A stretch of DNA of 64,000 bases from an uncultured Clostridium sp. GTDB taxonomy: Bacteria; Bacillota; Clostridia; TANB77; CAG-508. Position 1 is the first letter of the stretch; each line of letters begins with the position of its first letter. Below the pieces are notes generated by a model. It had not been told where the DNA came from. It ran no database searches and worked only from the letters and a program-made list of their open reading frames with translations. Below are positions 29,973 through 38,389 of this stretch, one piece after another. Made by a program: the position numbers and the translations under genes. The DNA is taken from NCBI GenBank assembly GCA_900553685.1, contig USEI01000001.1, forward strand, positions 62,001 through 126,000, read 5' to 3'.

Positions 29973-30517
29973 TCTGATAGAAAATTTTCTAAATATTCTT
30001 ATATAAAATAAGAACATATAAGAATAAAAAATAGTAAATAATACAAAATTAAGTTAAAAAAATTTAAAATTATTTTATAGAATAAAAGCCAGATATATTA
30101 AAATCAATATTTAAAAGAACTTTTTATAATATAAAAAACAAAAATAAACGTATCTAAATAAATACAAATAATAAATCATTAAAAATATGGTGCTATAATT
30201 GCAAACAAGTTAAATATTTTAACTGCAACAAGTATTTAAAATCCTAGTAAATATCAATCTGATATTTATTTACCCCAAATTAGAAAATTAAATATAAAAA
30301 TTAAATTAAAGTTTTTTTGTTGTGCCCCAAACATGGAAAATATTCTATAGTAGTTTTTTATACTTTGAACTTGCTAATATTTAGCAAAATCCAAATTCAA
30401 AGATAAAACTCAACTAAAATTTAATTCAATAAAAGTGATAGTTTGTTTTATGCCCCTAAAATGATTATTATAAAAGCAGTTTAAAATATTTAACTTAATT
30501 TTTATAAAGGAGGTTAT
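29973..30517 (+). promoter_or_regulatory. Long gene-free region: promoter and structured leader of the TasA-like gene
   Basis: No gene is visible in about 545 bases. An extended -10 element TGCTATAAT at 30191-30199 would give a leader of about 310 bases. The leader holds a perfect hairpin at 30246-30270 and a nested hairpin at 30363-30402 (7-base outer stem, 7-base inner stem with 3-base loop). CCCC tracts lie at 30273, 30325 and 30453 in otherwise AT-rich sequence. AAGGAGG at 30507-30513 precedes the GTG start, and an ATG directly followed by TGA overlaps that start. It does not match a riboswitch class I know. Confidence 0.45.
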
Positions 30518-31094
30518 GTGAAAAAGAAATTAATTAGTGTTTTAATTTTTGTAGCGCTAATTATATTTGGATTTATAGTAGGCTTTAAATATGCTATAAA
30601 TTACAATCTTCAATTAGTAAGTGGTTATGCTAATATTGCTAATTGGTCATTAAAATCTCAAACAGAAAAAAATGTCATAAAATTTTCAGAAAAAAAACTT
30701 ATGCCTGGAACAAAGGGTAGTTTTTTTATAGATATTGATGCTTCAGGTGCTGAAGTAGAAATTGAATATAAAATAAATACCTTAGAAGAAAAAAATATAC
30801 CAAGAAATATGAAATTTTATGGCGAAATAATAAATGAAAAAGGAGGTGTAATAAAGAAGACTGAAGAATATAACACTTTTAAAGAACTAGCATCTAAAGA
30901 GTTAAATCGGAAAAATACCAGTTGAAAAAAATAATCAAAAAAGATTTATTAAAATATATTGGAACTGGGAATTTAATGAAAACGACGAAACTTCGAAAGA
31001 TGCAGAAGACGCCCATTTTTTTTATGATGAAAATGGTACATCTTCCTTAGATTGCTACATAACTTTACAAATAATTGGAATGCAATCTAAATAA
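30518..31094 (+). CDS. TasA-like exported protein, split by a +1 shift at CGG
   Basis: From GTG, 130 codons encode a membrane/signal segment (about residues 4-26). They are followed by a TasA/camelysin-like beta domain with 'IANWSLKSQ', 'LMPGTKGSFFIDIDASGAEV' (key 'PGTKGSF') and 'NIPRNMKFYGE'. At CGG 30908-30910 frame 0 stops after four further sense codons. Skipping the C and reading GGA yields 'ELN|GKIPVEKNNQKRFI' and then 'KIYWNWEFNENDE', the aromatic strand expected in this family, ending at 31094. The restored protein is 191 residues. Members form biofilm or surface fibres. I cannot tell a fibre subunit from a minor protein. Confidence 0.78.
30908..30911 (+). other. Putative +1 frameshift site CGGA in the TasA-like gene
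   Basis: Codon 131 in frame 0 is CGG after AAT, with TGA five codons later. Reading GGA instead gives the family-like 'GKIP' and an open frame to a natural TAA. There is no homopolymer longer than three immediately upstream. Confidence 0.72.
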
Positions 31095-31140
31095 AAATTA
31101 TCTTTCTATAAAATAAATCCTATAAACTTTATATATTAAA

Positions 31141-31165
31141 AGCAGAGAGAAAAAAACTCTCTGCT
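31141..31165 (+). terminator. Hairpin after the TasA-like gene
   Basis: AGCAGAGAG and CTCTCTGCT form a perfect 9-base stem around an A7 loop. A T run appears only about 27 bases later, so this may be an attenuator or processing hairpin rather than a simple terminator. Confidence 0.55.
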
Positions 31166-31212
31166 AAGAATAAAAAATATTTTTAGCAGAAAGTTTTTTA
31201 GAGTATGATGAT

Positions 31213-31725
31213 ATGAATAATAAAAATAAGAGAGTAATTATAATTTTAATTATAATAATTTTTTTTAGTAAAAATACATTTGCAAAGTTTTATGAAGAAC
31301 TTGAAAAAACTGTAATAAAAGCTGAAATAGCAGAACCAATAGTAAAACTTGAAAGTATTAGTGAAACTGTAACAATGAATAATTTTAATAAAAATATTGG
31401 AGAAAAAGAATATAATTTCATAATAAAGAATTATGAAATTGCAAAAGATGGGAAGAAAAAAATTAGTGAAGTAAATTTCAATTATTTTATAGAAATAAAA
31501 AGTACAAATAATAACTTTCCAGTAAAATATAAATTAATAGATGCACAAACTGCTGAAGAAATAACATTAATAAATGATATAAGCAGAGAAATAATTATGA
31601 AAAATGGAGAAGAATTTGAAAGAACTTATAAATTAATAATCATGTGGGATGAATCTAAAAATATAGATGCTAATGAAAAAAATACGGATATAGAAATATT
31701 AGTGAAAATAAGTCAATGTAAATAA
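31213..31725 (+). CDS. Secreted protein related to TasA-like surface proteins
   Basis: A 170-residue protein with a cleavable-looking signal peptide (hydrophobic to about residue 22, then 'NTFAKFYEELE'). The mature part is beta-rich and resembles the small exported TasA/CalY-like proteins of Clostridia, with 'AEIAEPIVKLES' just after the signal and 'EYNFIIKNYE' in the core. It lies between the TasA-like gene and an Ig-like gene and probably belongs to the same surface system. The ribosome binding site is weak. Family assignment is tentative. Confidence 0.6.
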   Translation: MNNKNKRVIIILIIIIFFSKNTFAKFYEELEKTVIKAEIAEPIVKLESISETVTMNNFNKNIGEKEYNFIIKNYEIAKDGKKKISEVNFNYFIEIKSTNNNFPVKYKLIDAQTAEEITLINDISREIIMKNGEEFERTYKLIIMWDESKNIDANEKNTDIEILVKISQCK

Positions 31726-31798
31726 ACGAAAATTTTTTATTGGAGTTATTTATACTTAGAAACAATTTTATAAGTAGATTTTAGAAAGGAATAATATT

Positions 31799-32419
31799 AT
31801 AAAAAATTTTAAAATATTAAAAATAATTATAATTTTTTTATTAGTTATTATATATTTATCAATAACAAATTATGGTAAATATAATTATTCATATAAATTA
31901 ACAGCTTTTTCTTTAAAAATTCCAGATAGTCGAATTTTATATGATATAAATTTTAGTAAAAATGGAACAGATTATACAAATCAAAATATAGAGTTAATAA
32001 TTAATTTTAATAAAGAAATTAATGAAATTGAAGGTTTTTCTTTATCAGTAGATAGAAAAACGTTATCAAGAATCATAGAAGAAAATGAGAAAAACACAAT
32101 AAAGATAACAGATGATTATGGAAATAGTGAAATAATAACTTATGTAGTAGACAATATAGATAAAATACCACCTGAAATATTGGGGGTAGAGGATGGAGCT
32201 ACTTATAAAAAAGATGTAGAAATTAATTATAAAGATAATGTTGGAATACAAAAAATAGAAGTATTTAAAATATTAGATAATAATAAGACTATTTTAGAAA
32301 AGAATCCATATAAGATAGAAAACTCTGGAACTTATAGAATAATAGTTAATGATTTAGCTGGAAATATAAATAAAAAGACAATAAAAATAGAAAAAGGTTA
32401 TATTATAGAACATAAATAG
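31799..32419 (+). CDS. Membrane-anchored Ig-like protein with a non-standard start codon
   Basis: An uninterrupted frame of 206 codons begins with a Lys-rich start and a hydrophobic anchor (about residues 5-22). It continues through a beta-rich region into a bacterial Ig-like domain ('DNIDKIPPEILGVEDG', 'YKDNVGIQKIEVFK', 'DLAGNINKKTIKI'). No ATG, GTG or TTG precedes the anchor. AGAAAGGA at 31783-31790 points to ATA (31799) or ATT (31796) as initiator; the first TTG (32180) would cut the protein to 79 residues inside the domain. The likely ancestral start is ATG mutated to ATA. It is either a rare-start gene or a recently silenced one. Confidence 0.6.
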   Translation: MKNFKILKIIIIFLLVIIYLSITNYGKYNYSYKLTAFSLKIPDSRILYDINFSKNGTDYTNQNIELIINFNKEINEIEGFSLSVDRKTLSRIIEENEKNTIKITDDYGNSEIITYVVDNIDKIPPEILGVEDGATYKKDVEINYKDNVGIQKIEVFKILDNNKTILEKNPYKIENSGTYRIIVNDLAGNINKKTIKIEKGYIIEHK

Positions 32420-32469
32420 AGCTTTATATAATAGATGAAACAAAAGATTTATCTATTATATAAAGCTCT
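32418..32469 (+). terminator. Long hairpin after the Ig-like gene
   Basis: AGAGCTTTATATAATAGAT pairs perfectly with its complement (19 bases) over a 14-base loop and begins at the stop codon. Only a short T-rich stretch follows. Confidence 0.6.
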
Positions 32470-32661
32470 ATTTATATACCAATATTTATATAAAATTTTA
32501 AAGTTTTTTATTATTCTTATAGTGGTGAAAATATATAGGTTTAAAATAGATGTATATTGCTAGATTTTTTTTCTTTTATATGGTATACTAATAAAGGTTA
32601 TATTTTTAGAATAAACCTATTTGAAAAATTTTATTATTAGAGTATAATAAAAGGAGAAATT

Positions 32662-33519
32662 ATGTTATTTTCACATAAAATGAAAACTTACGCTTTTGTT
32701 GGTCCTTCAGGAACAGGAAAAAGTTATAGAGCACAAATGGTTGCTAATGAAAGAGGTATAAATTACATAATAGATGATGGGCTTTTGATTTCAGGAAACG
32801 AAGTTTTAGCAGGAGTATCTGCTAAAAAAGCTCCAACAAAGATAGAAACAGTTAGAAATGCTTTATTTCAAAACGAAGAAAGAAAAAAAGAAATCCAAGC
32901 TGTTATAAAAAAGAGAAAACCAGATAGTATATTAATTTTGGGAACTTCTGATGAAATGGTAAAAAGAATAGCAGAGAATCTTGAATTTGAGCCAATATCA
33001 GAAACAATTTATATAACTGATGTTGCAACAGAAGAGGAAATGGCAATGGCAAGAAATATAAGAGTAACACAAGGTAAACATGTAATACCAGTTCCAACTT
33101 TTGCAATAAAAAAAGATTTTTCTGGTTATTTATTAGATCCACTTCAAATTTTTAAATCTAAAGGTAAAGGAAAAGCTCCATATATTTCTGAAAAATCAAT
33201 TATAAGACCAACATTTAGCTATTTAGGGAATTTTCAAATTTCAGACACAGTTTTTAAACAAATTATTGATTATGTTGCTAAAAAAACTAGTGGTGTTAAT
33301 AAAATTTATAGAGCAATAATAAAAAAACATAGTGGACCGGAAGATGGTATATATATTTATATAGAAGTAATTATAGAATATGGATTTAATATTAATGAAA
33401 CTATGGGAAGTTTGAAAAAAAATATAATTAAAGAAATAGAAAAATTGACAGCAATGAACGTACTTAGTATGGAAATAATTGTAAAAGGAGTTAATTACGA
33501 AAAAAATAAAAATAAATAA
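32662..33519 (+). CDS. P-loop ATPase fused to an Asp23/Gls24 domain
   Basis: A 285-residue two-domain protein. Residues 1 to about 170 form a P-loop NTPase with 'GPSGTGKS' at 14-21 and a Walker B-like 'SILILGTSDE'. Residues about 190-280 match the Asp23/Gls24 (alkaline shock) fold with 'LGNFQISDTVFKQIIDYVAKK' (key 'ISDTVFKQII') and a final 'NVLSMEIIVKGV'. Asp23 proteins are associated with the envelope under stress. This fused form occurs in Clostridia and has no assigned function. The stop overlaps the region used by the cmk ribosome binding site, indicating an operon with cmk. Confidence 0.82.
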   Translation: MLFSHKMKTYAFVGPSGTGKSYRAQMVANERGINYIIDDGLLISGNEVLAGVSAKKAPTKIETVRNALFQNEERKKEIQAVIKKRKPDSILILGTSDEMVKRIAENLEFEPISETIYITDVATEEEMAMARNIRVTQGKHVIPVPTFAIKKDFSGYLLDPLQIFKSKGKGKAPYISEKSIIRPTFSYLGNFQISDTVFKQIIDYVAKKTSGVNKIYRAIIKKHSGPEDGIYIYIEVIIEYGFNINETMGSLKKNIIKEIEKLTAMNVLSMEIIVKGVNYEKNKNK

Positions 33520-33530
33520 TGGAGGAAAAA

Positions 33531-34202
33531 ATGTCTTTTATTGTAGCAATAGATGGACCAGCAGGTAGTGGAAAAGGAACAATTACAAAATTAGTTGGTA
33601 AAAAAATGAATTTAGAAAACATAGATACAGGAGCTATGTATAGATGTGTTAGTTTAGATATGATAAGAAAAAATATAAAATTAAATGAAATAGATAAAAT
33701 AGAATCTTTACTTAAAACAATAAATATAAAATTAAAAAAAGATAATGGAATTGATAAATTTTACTTAAACGGAGAAGATGTAACCAAATTAATAAGAACT
33801 AAAGAAGTAAATGAAATTGTTTCTCAAGTTTCACATATATTAATTGTTAGAGAAGCAATGGTTAATTTTCAAAGAAATATAGCAAGAGATTTAAATATAA
33901 TAATGGAAGGCAGAGATATTGGAACAAATGTATTTCCTAATGCAGATGTTAAAATATACTTAGATGCTAGTGCAGAAGAAAGAGCAAGAAGAAGAGTGAG
34001 GCAAAATGAAGAAGCAGGAATATCAAGTAATTATGAAGAAATTTTAGAAAATATAAAATTCAGAGATAATAATGATAAAACAAGTAAAGTAGCGCCTTTA
34101 AAACAAGCTGAAGATGCGATTTATGTTGACACAACAAATATGAATATAGAAGAAGTTGTAGAAAAAATAATCAATATTATTGAAAAAAAGAAAAATAAAT
34201 AA
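33531..34202 (+). CDS. cmk: Cytidylate kinase
   Basis: A 223-residue (d)CMP kinase that makes CDP for nucleic acid and phospholipid precursors. P-loop 'GPAGSGKGT' at residues 9-17, CMP-binding 'DTGAMYR', 'EGRDIGTNVFP' and the lid 'ARRRVRQNEE'. I start at the ATG 12 bases inside the longest frame because GGAGG lies just upstream of it and the family begins 'FIVAIDGPAGSGK'. It follows the P-loop/Asp23 gene closely and precedes plsC by about 150 bases, the usual clostridial cmk-plsC neighbourhood. Confidence 0.96.
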   Translation: MSFIVAIDGPAGSGKGTITKLVGKKMNLENIDTGAMYRCVSLDMIRKNIKLNEIDKIESLLKTINIKLKKDNGIDKFYLNGEDVTKLIRTKEVNEIVSQVSHILIVREAMVNFQRNIARDLNIIMEGRDIGTNVFPNADVKIYLDASAEERARRRVRQNEEAGISSNYEEILENIKFRDNNDKTSKVAPLKQAEDAIYVDTTNMNIEEVVEKIINIIEKKKNK

Positions 34203-34356
34203 AATTGTTATTTTGTGAAAGAAGATAGATTTTACTATTATTTAGAAATAAAAGATAAATAATAGATATTGTGAAAGAAACTGATTAAAATTTTATTTAT
34301 AATTAGTATATATAAAAAGAAAAAAGATAAAAAAATTTATGTAAAGAGGAAAAGAT

Positions 34357-34974
34357 ATGGTAAAGAAATTTTTTGTTGAATTAGGAAGAACGATTGTAAG
34401 AACAGTTATTTTCATATATTGTAAAATAGTATACAGAGTGAAAATTGTAGGTACACAAAATGTACCTAAAGAAGGAGCTTTATTGTTTTGTGGAAATCAT
34501 AGAACGTATTTAGATCCACCACTTATTGTGGTTACAGCGGGAAGACATATGAGATTTATGGCAAAAGAAGAATTAAGAAAAAATCCTCTTTTTGCATTTT
34601 TAGGAGTTTTATTTGAAGGAATATATGTAAAAAGAGATGAAAAAGATATTACAGCATTAAAAGAAGCTTTAAAAACCTTAAAAAATGGTGGTTGTATAGG
34701 AATTTTCCCAGAAGGAACAAGAAATGGTTTAGAGAAAAATGACGGAAAAATAAAAAATGGAGCTGCATATATGGCTTTAAAAACAAATGCTAAAATTGTT
34801 CCAGTTGGAATTATAGGACCTGCAAAACCATTTTCAAAAAATGAAATAATTTATGGTGAGCCAATAGATTTGTCTGAATATATAACAGGTAAAAAGATTG
34901 AAAAAGAGACAGAGGATAAAGTAAGTGAAATAATAAAAGACAAGATTGTAGAACTTTCAAGTAAAGAAATTTAA
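34357..34974 (+). CDS. plsC: 1-acyl-sn-glycerol-3-phosphate acyltransferase
   Basis: A 205-residue membrane-associated acyltransferase that makes phosphatidic acid from lysophosphatidic acid. It has the catalytic HX4D in 'NHRTYLDPP' (His48, Asp53), glycerophosphate-binding 'FEGIYVKRDEKD' and 'FPEGTRNG', and a hydrophobic N-terminal helix. Its position after cmk is common in Clostridia. Terminated by a hairpin. Confidence 0.94.
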   Translation: MVKKFFVELGRTIVRTVIFIYCKIVYRVKIVGTQNVPKEGALLFCGNHRTYLDPPLIVVTAGRHMRFMAKEELRKNPLFAFLGVLFEGIYVKRDEKDITALKEALKTLKNGGCIGIFPEGTRNGLEKNDGKIKNGAAYMALKTNAKIVPVGIIGPAKPFSKNEIIYGEPIDLSEYITGKKIEKETEDKVSEIIKDKIVELSSKEI

Positions 34975-34977
34975 AAA

Positions 34978-35023
34978 GATAACAAGCATAAAAAAGACAA
35001 GCATTATAGCTTGTTATTTTTTT
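34978..35023 (+). terminator. Intrinsic terminator after plsC
   Basis: GATAACAAGC pairs with GCTTGTTATT (G-T at one end) and is followed by a run of T residues. Confidence 0.75.
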
Positions 35024-35045
35024 GTATAAAAGGAATTTGTATATA

Positions 35046-35074
35046 TTGACAAAATATAGCAAGTAGTATATAAT
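35046..35074 (+). promoter_or_regulatory. Consensus sigma-A promoter for typA
   Basis: TTGACA (35046-35051), a 17-base spacer and TATAAT (35069-35074): both boxes perfect, about 62 bases before the ATG. Confidence 0.9.
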
Positions 35075-35135
35075 TATATGGTTAATTTTGCGCTTAGCAA
35101 AGAATCATTTTAAAAGTAAAAAGAGGTAATATAAA

Positions 35136-36953
35136 ATGAATAACCAAAAAATTAGAAATGTAGCAATAATAGCACACGTTGATCATGGAAAAACAACTTT
35201 AGTTGATGCTATGCTTAGACAAAGTGGAATTTTTAGAAGTAATGAACAAGTACAAGATAGAGTTATGGATTCAAATGATTTAGAAAAAGAAAGAGGAATA
35301 ACAATACTTTCAAAGAACACAGCAGTTCATTATGGAGATATAAAAATTAATATAGTAGATACACCAGGACATGCAGACTTTGGAGGAGAAGTCGAGCGTG
35401 TTTTAAAAATGGTAGATGGTGTAGTTCTTTTAGTAGATGCTTTTGAAGGAGCGATGCCACAGACTAGAGAAGTTTTAAAGAAATCTTTAGCATTAAATCT
35501 AAAACCAATAGTTGTTATAAATAAGATAGATAGACCAGGTGCACAGCCATTAAAAGTCGTTGATGATGTATTAGAATTATTTATTGAACTTGGAGCAAAT
35601 GATGAACAACTAGAATTTCCAGTAGTATATGCATCAGCAAAACAAGGAACAGCAACACTTGATTTAAATAAACCAGAAACTGATTTAAAATGTTTGTTTG
35701 AAACAATCATTAATCATATAGAGCCACCAGCTTGTGATATGGATGGAACAATGCAAATGTTGGTTTCTAATATTGATTATGATGACTATATAGGAAGAAT
35801 TGCTATAGGTAGAGTTGAAAGAGGAACTATTGAGCTTAATATGCCTGTTGCTATTTGTAAAAATGATAAAACATTAAATGCAAGAGTAACCAAGTTATAT
35901 TTATATGATGGTTTAAAAAGAATTGAAGTAGAACACGCAGATGCAGGAGATATAGTTGCTTTATCAGGAGTTTCAGACATAAATATTGGAGATACAATCT
36001 GTGATTATAATAATCCTGAAAAAATTCCTTTTGTTGACATAGATGAACCAACAGTTTCTATGACTTTTAGTGTTAATAATGGTCCTTTCGCTGGAAGAGA
36101 AGGAAAATTTATTACATCTAGACATATTAGAGATAGATTATTTAAAGAATTAGACAGGAATGTAAGTTTACGAGTAAAAGAAACAGATACTCCAGATTCT
36201 TTTGAAGTTTCAGGAAGAGGAGAATTGCATTTGTCTGTTTTAATAGAAACGATGAGAAGAGAAGGATTTGAACTTTTAGTTTCAAGACCTAAAGTTATTT
36301 TTAAAGAAATAAATGGAGTGAAATGTGAGCCTATAGAAAGACTAGTTGTAAATGTTCCAGATGATTGTGTTGGAAATGTTATTGAAAAATTAGGTAGAAG
36401 GAAAGCTGAAATGATTAACATGGAACCAGCAGAAGATGGACATACCAAAATAGAATTTAAAATACCAGCAAGAGGAATTATAGGATATAGAACAGAATTT
36501 TTAACAGATACTAAAGGTGAAGGAACAATGAATCATACTTTTGAATGCTATGAAGAATATAAAGGAGATATTCAATCAAGAACAAGAGGAACAATAGTGG
36601 CATTTGAAAATGGAAAGTCTATTACTTATGGCTTGTATAATGCACAAGATAAAGGTGATTTATTTATAGGACCAGGTGTTGAAGTTTATGAGGGAATGAT
36701 AGTTGGATTAAATTCAAGAAATGAAGATTTAGCAATAAATGTTTGCAAAGAAAAACATTTAACAAATACTAGAGCTTCAGGATCTGATGAAGCATTACGT
36801 CTAGTTCCACCAATTCAAATGTCTTTGGAAAAAGCCATTGAGTTTATTCAAGATGATGAACTTGTGGAAGTAACACCAAAAAGTATAAGATTAAGAAAGA
36901 AAATTTTAAATAATAAAGATAGAGAAAGAGCTGCAAGAGCAAATATGAAATAA
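35136..36953 (+). CDS. typA: Translational GTPase TypA/BipA
   Basis: A 605-residue ribosome-binding GTPase that helps 50S assembly and stress adaptation. G1 'AHVDHGKTT' (13-21), G2/switch '[11 protein letters not shown]', G3 '[15 protein letters not shown]' and G4 'NKIDRPGA' are intact. The C-terminal TypA-specific part has '[18 protein letters not shown]' and '[17 protein letters not shown]'. Length matches family members. It has its own strong promoter and terminator and so is monocistronic. Confidence 0.97.
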   Translation: MNNQKIRNVAIIAHVDHGKTTLVDAMLRQSGIFRSNEQVQDRVMDSNDLEKERGITILSKNTAVHYGDIKINIVDTPGHADFGGEVERVLKMVDGVVLLVDAFEGAMPQTREVLKKSLALNLKPIVVINKIDRPGAQPLKVVDDVLELFIELGANDEQLEFPVVYASAKQGTATLDLNKPETDLKCLFETIINHIEPPACDMDGTMQMLVSNIDYDDYIGRIAIGRVERGTIELNMPVAICKNDKTLNARVTKLYLYDGLKRIEVEHADAGDIVALSGVSDINIGDTICDYNNPEKIPFVDIDEPTVSMTFSVNNGPFAGREGKFITSRHIRDRLFKELDRNVSLRVKETDTPDSFEVSGRGELHLSVLIETMRREGFELLVSRPKVIFKEINGVKCEPIERLVVNVPDDCVGNVIEKLGRRKAEMINMEPAEDGHTKIEFKIPARGIIGYRTEFLTDTKGEGTMNHTFECYEEYKGDIQSRTRGTIVAFENGKSITYGLYNAQDKGDLFIGPGVEVYEGMIVGLNSRNEDLAINVCKEKHLTNTRASGSDEALRLVPPIQMSLEKAIEFIQDDELVEVTPKSIRLRKKILNNKDRERAARANMK

Positions 36954-36960
36954 AAGAGAT

Positions 36961-37011
36961 ATCCCACTTAAGTAATATCAATTTATTGGTAATACTTAAG
37001 CGGGATTTTTT
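36961..37011. terminator. Terminator between typA and a convergent small gene
   Basis: ATCCCACTTAAGTA pairs with TACTTAAGCGGGAT (one mismatch) across an AT loop and runs into T6; it lies between convergent genes. Confidence 0.85.
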
Positions 37012-37032
37012 AGACAGAACTAAAAAATAGTT

Positions 37033-37368
37033 CTAGGGTTGAAGTGCTATAAAGAATTGATGCATTTTTCTTCCAGCAGGATGTTTGAAGTCAAAAGGCT
37101 CTTTAGCAATTGCGTAGAAAACTCTTGAAAAATCTACATGTTCATGCATAAGCCACTCTCCATCTTGAATAAACCAATACATAGACTTGTTTTTTTTGAA
37201 AAAATCAGCAGGTTTAATAATATCTCCAGATGTTATGTAAAAAGAGATATTTTTTTGAGAATGGAGAGTTGATAATAACATTCTGTCTGTAAGTGGGAGT
37301 TCTGTTCCGAACTCTTCAGCAATTTTGTCAAACATTACTGATTCCTCAGCAGTTGAAAAGATTGACAC
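37033..37368 (-). CDS. Small orphan protein of atypical composition
   Basis: A 111-residue soluble protein I cannot assign, rich in Phe, His and Met ('MYWFIQDGEWLMHEHVDFSRV', key 'WFIQDGEWLMHEHVDF'). It starts at GTG with AAGGGG upstream. Codon use is less AT-biased than that of its neighbours (CTC, CCA, TTC and GAG are common), which may indicate transfer or high expression. It stands alone between the typA terminator and a 250-base AT-rich gap. No motif suggests a function. Confidence 0.65.
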   Translation of the reverse strand: MSIFSTAEESVMFDKIAEEFGTELPLTDRMLLSTLHSQKNISFYITSGDIIKPADFFKKNKSMYWFIQDGEWLMHEHVDFSRVFYAIAKEPFDFKHPAGRKMHQFFIALQP

Positions 37369-37625
37369 ACTATCACCCCTTGCTATATAATGTTTATCAG
37401 GTTATCTACAATATTATAACATAACTTTACATAAAACACAAATTAAACAAAATTGTAATATAGAATTTAATTAAATAGTATTAATGTAAATAATTATGTT
37501 ATAAATAACAATATGAAAATAAATGTAATATGTAAGTAACAACAGGTATTATGATATATATTTCTATACAAAGTAATTAATATTGATTATAAAAAATAAA
37601 TTAATATAATAAAAGAGGTAATAAA

Positions 37626-38216
37626 ATGTTTAATATTGAAGAATTTAGTAAAGTAAAAAAGGAAGCTTTAGAAAAACATATTCCAATTATAATGGATGAT
37701 ACACTTGAAGTAATAAAAGAAATTTTAAAGAAAGAAAATCCTGAAAAAATATTGGAAATAGGAACTGCTGTTGGATATTCAGCTACTTGTTTTGTAAGAT
37801 ATTCAGAAAAAGCTATTGTGGATACAATAGAACTTGATGAAGAAAGAGGTAAAGAAGCAATAGAAAATGTAGAAAAAATAGGAGTTTCAGATAGAATAAA
37901 TATTATGATAGGAAATGCAGTTGAAATTTTACCTAATCTAAATGGTGAGTATGATATAGTTTTTATAGATGCAGCTAAAAGTAAATATTCTATATTTTTA
38001 AAAGAAGGAATTAGATTAATCAAAAATGGTGGAATAATTTTAGCAGATAATATTTTATATAAAGGATATGTTATGAGTGATTATAATAAGCATAAACAAA
38101 GAACAGCTGTAAGACATTTAAGAGAATATATTAAAGAAGTTACAGAAAATCCAAATTTAGAAACCAAGATTTTAGAAGTTGGAGATGGACTCGCAGTAAC
38201 AAAGGTAAAGAAATAA
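37626..38216 (+). CDS. SAM-dependent O-methyltransferase, TrmR-like
   Basis: A 196-residue class I methyltransferase of the caffeoyl-CoA O-methyltransferase family. Motif I 'ILEIGTAVGYSA' binds SAM, 'VDTIELDEER' is motif II, and 'YDIVFIDAAKSKY' with 'GGIILADNILYKG' carries the metal ligands. The closest bacterial function is TrmR (YrrM), which methylates 5-hydroxyuridine at tRNA position 34. A small-molecule substrate cannot be excluded. It precedes glmU by about 170 bases. Confidence 0.85.
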   Translation: MFNIEEFSKVKKEALEKHIPIIMDDTLEVIKEILKKENPEKILEIGTAVGYSATCFVRYSEKAIVDTIELDEERGKEAIENVEKIGVSDRINIMIGNAVEILPNLNGEYDIVFIDAAKSKYSIFLKEGIRLIKNGGIILADNILYKGYVMSDYNKHKQRTAVRHLREYIKEVTENPNLETKILEVGDGLAVTKVKK

Positions 38217-38389
38217 TTATTTATTTTCTAACAAATTTTGATATTGATGAATTTACTATAAATAGGAATAAAGAAATAATTGACTAATTTTGTATATTAT
38301 AATAAAATGATTTAAACATTTTAAAGAAGTTTGAATAATATAAATTAATAAATCTAAAAGTTATAAAACTTTTAAGAAAGGTGATTTTT

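Noticed and set aside
30181..30517. Leader before the TasA-like gene as a c-di-GMP-I riboswitch
   Set aside because: A GCAAAC-like word is present, but the rest of the GEMM core is missing.
32180..32419. A 79-residue protein starting at TTG 32180
   Set aside because: The frame is open far upstream, with a membrane anchor and the rest of the domain; the TTG is internal and lacks a ribosome binding site.
38280..38303. TTGACT and TATAAT as a promoter for glmU
   Set aside because: The spacer is only 12 bases, too short for sigma-A.
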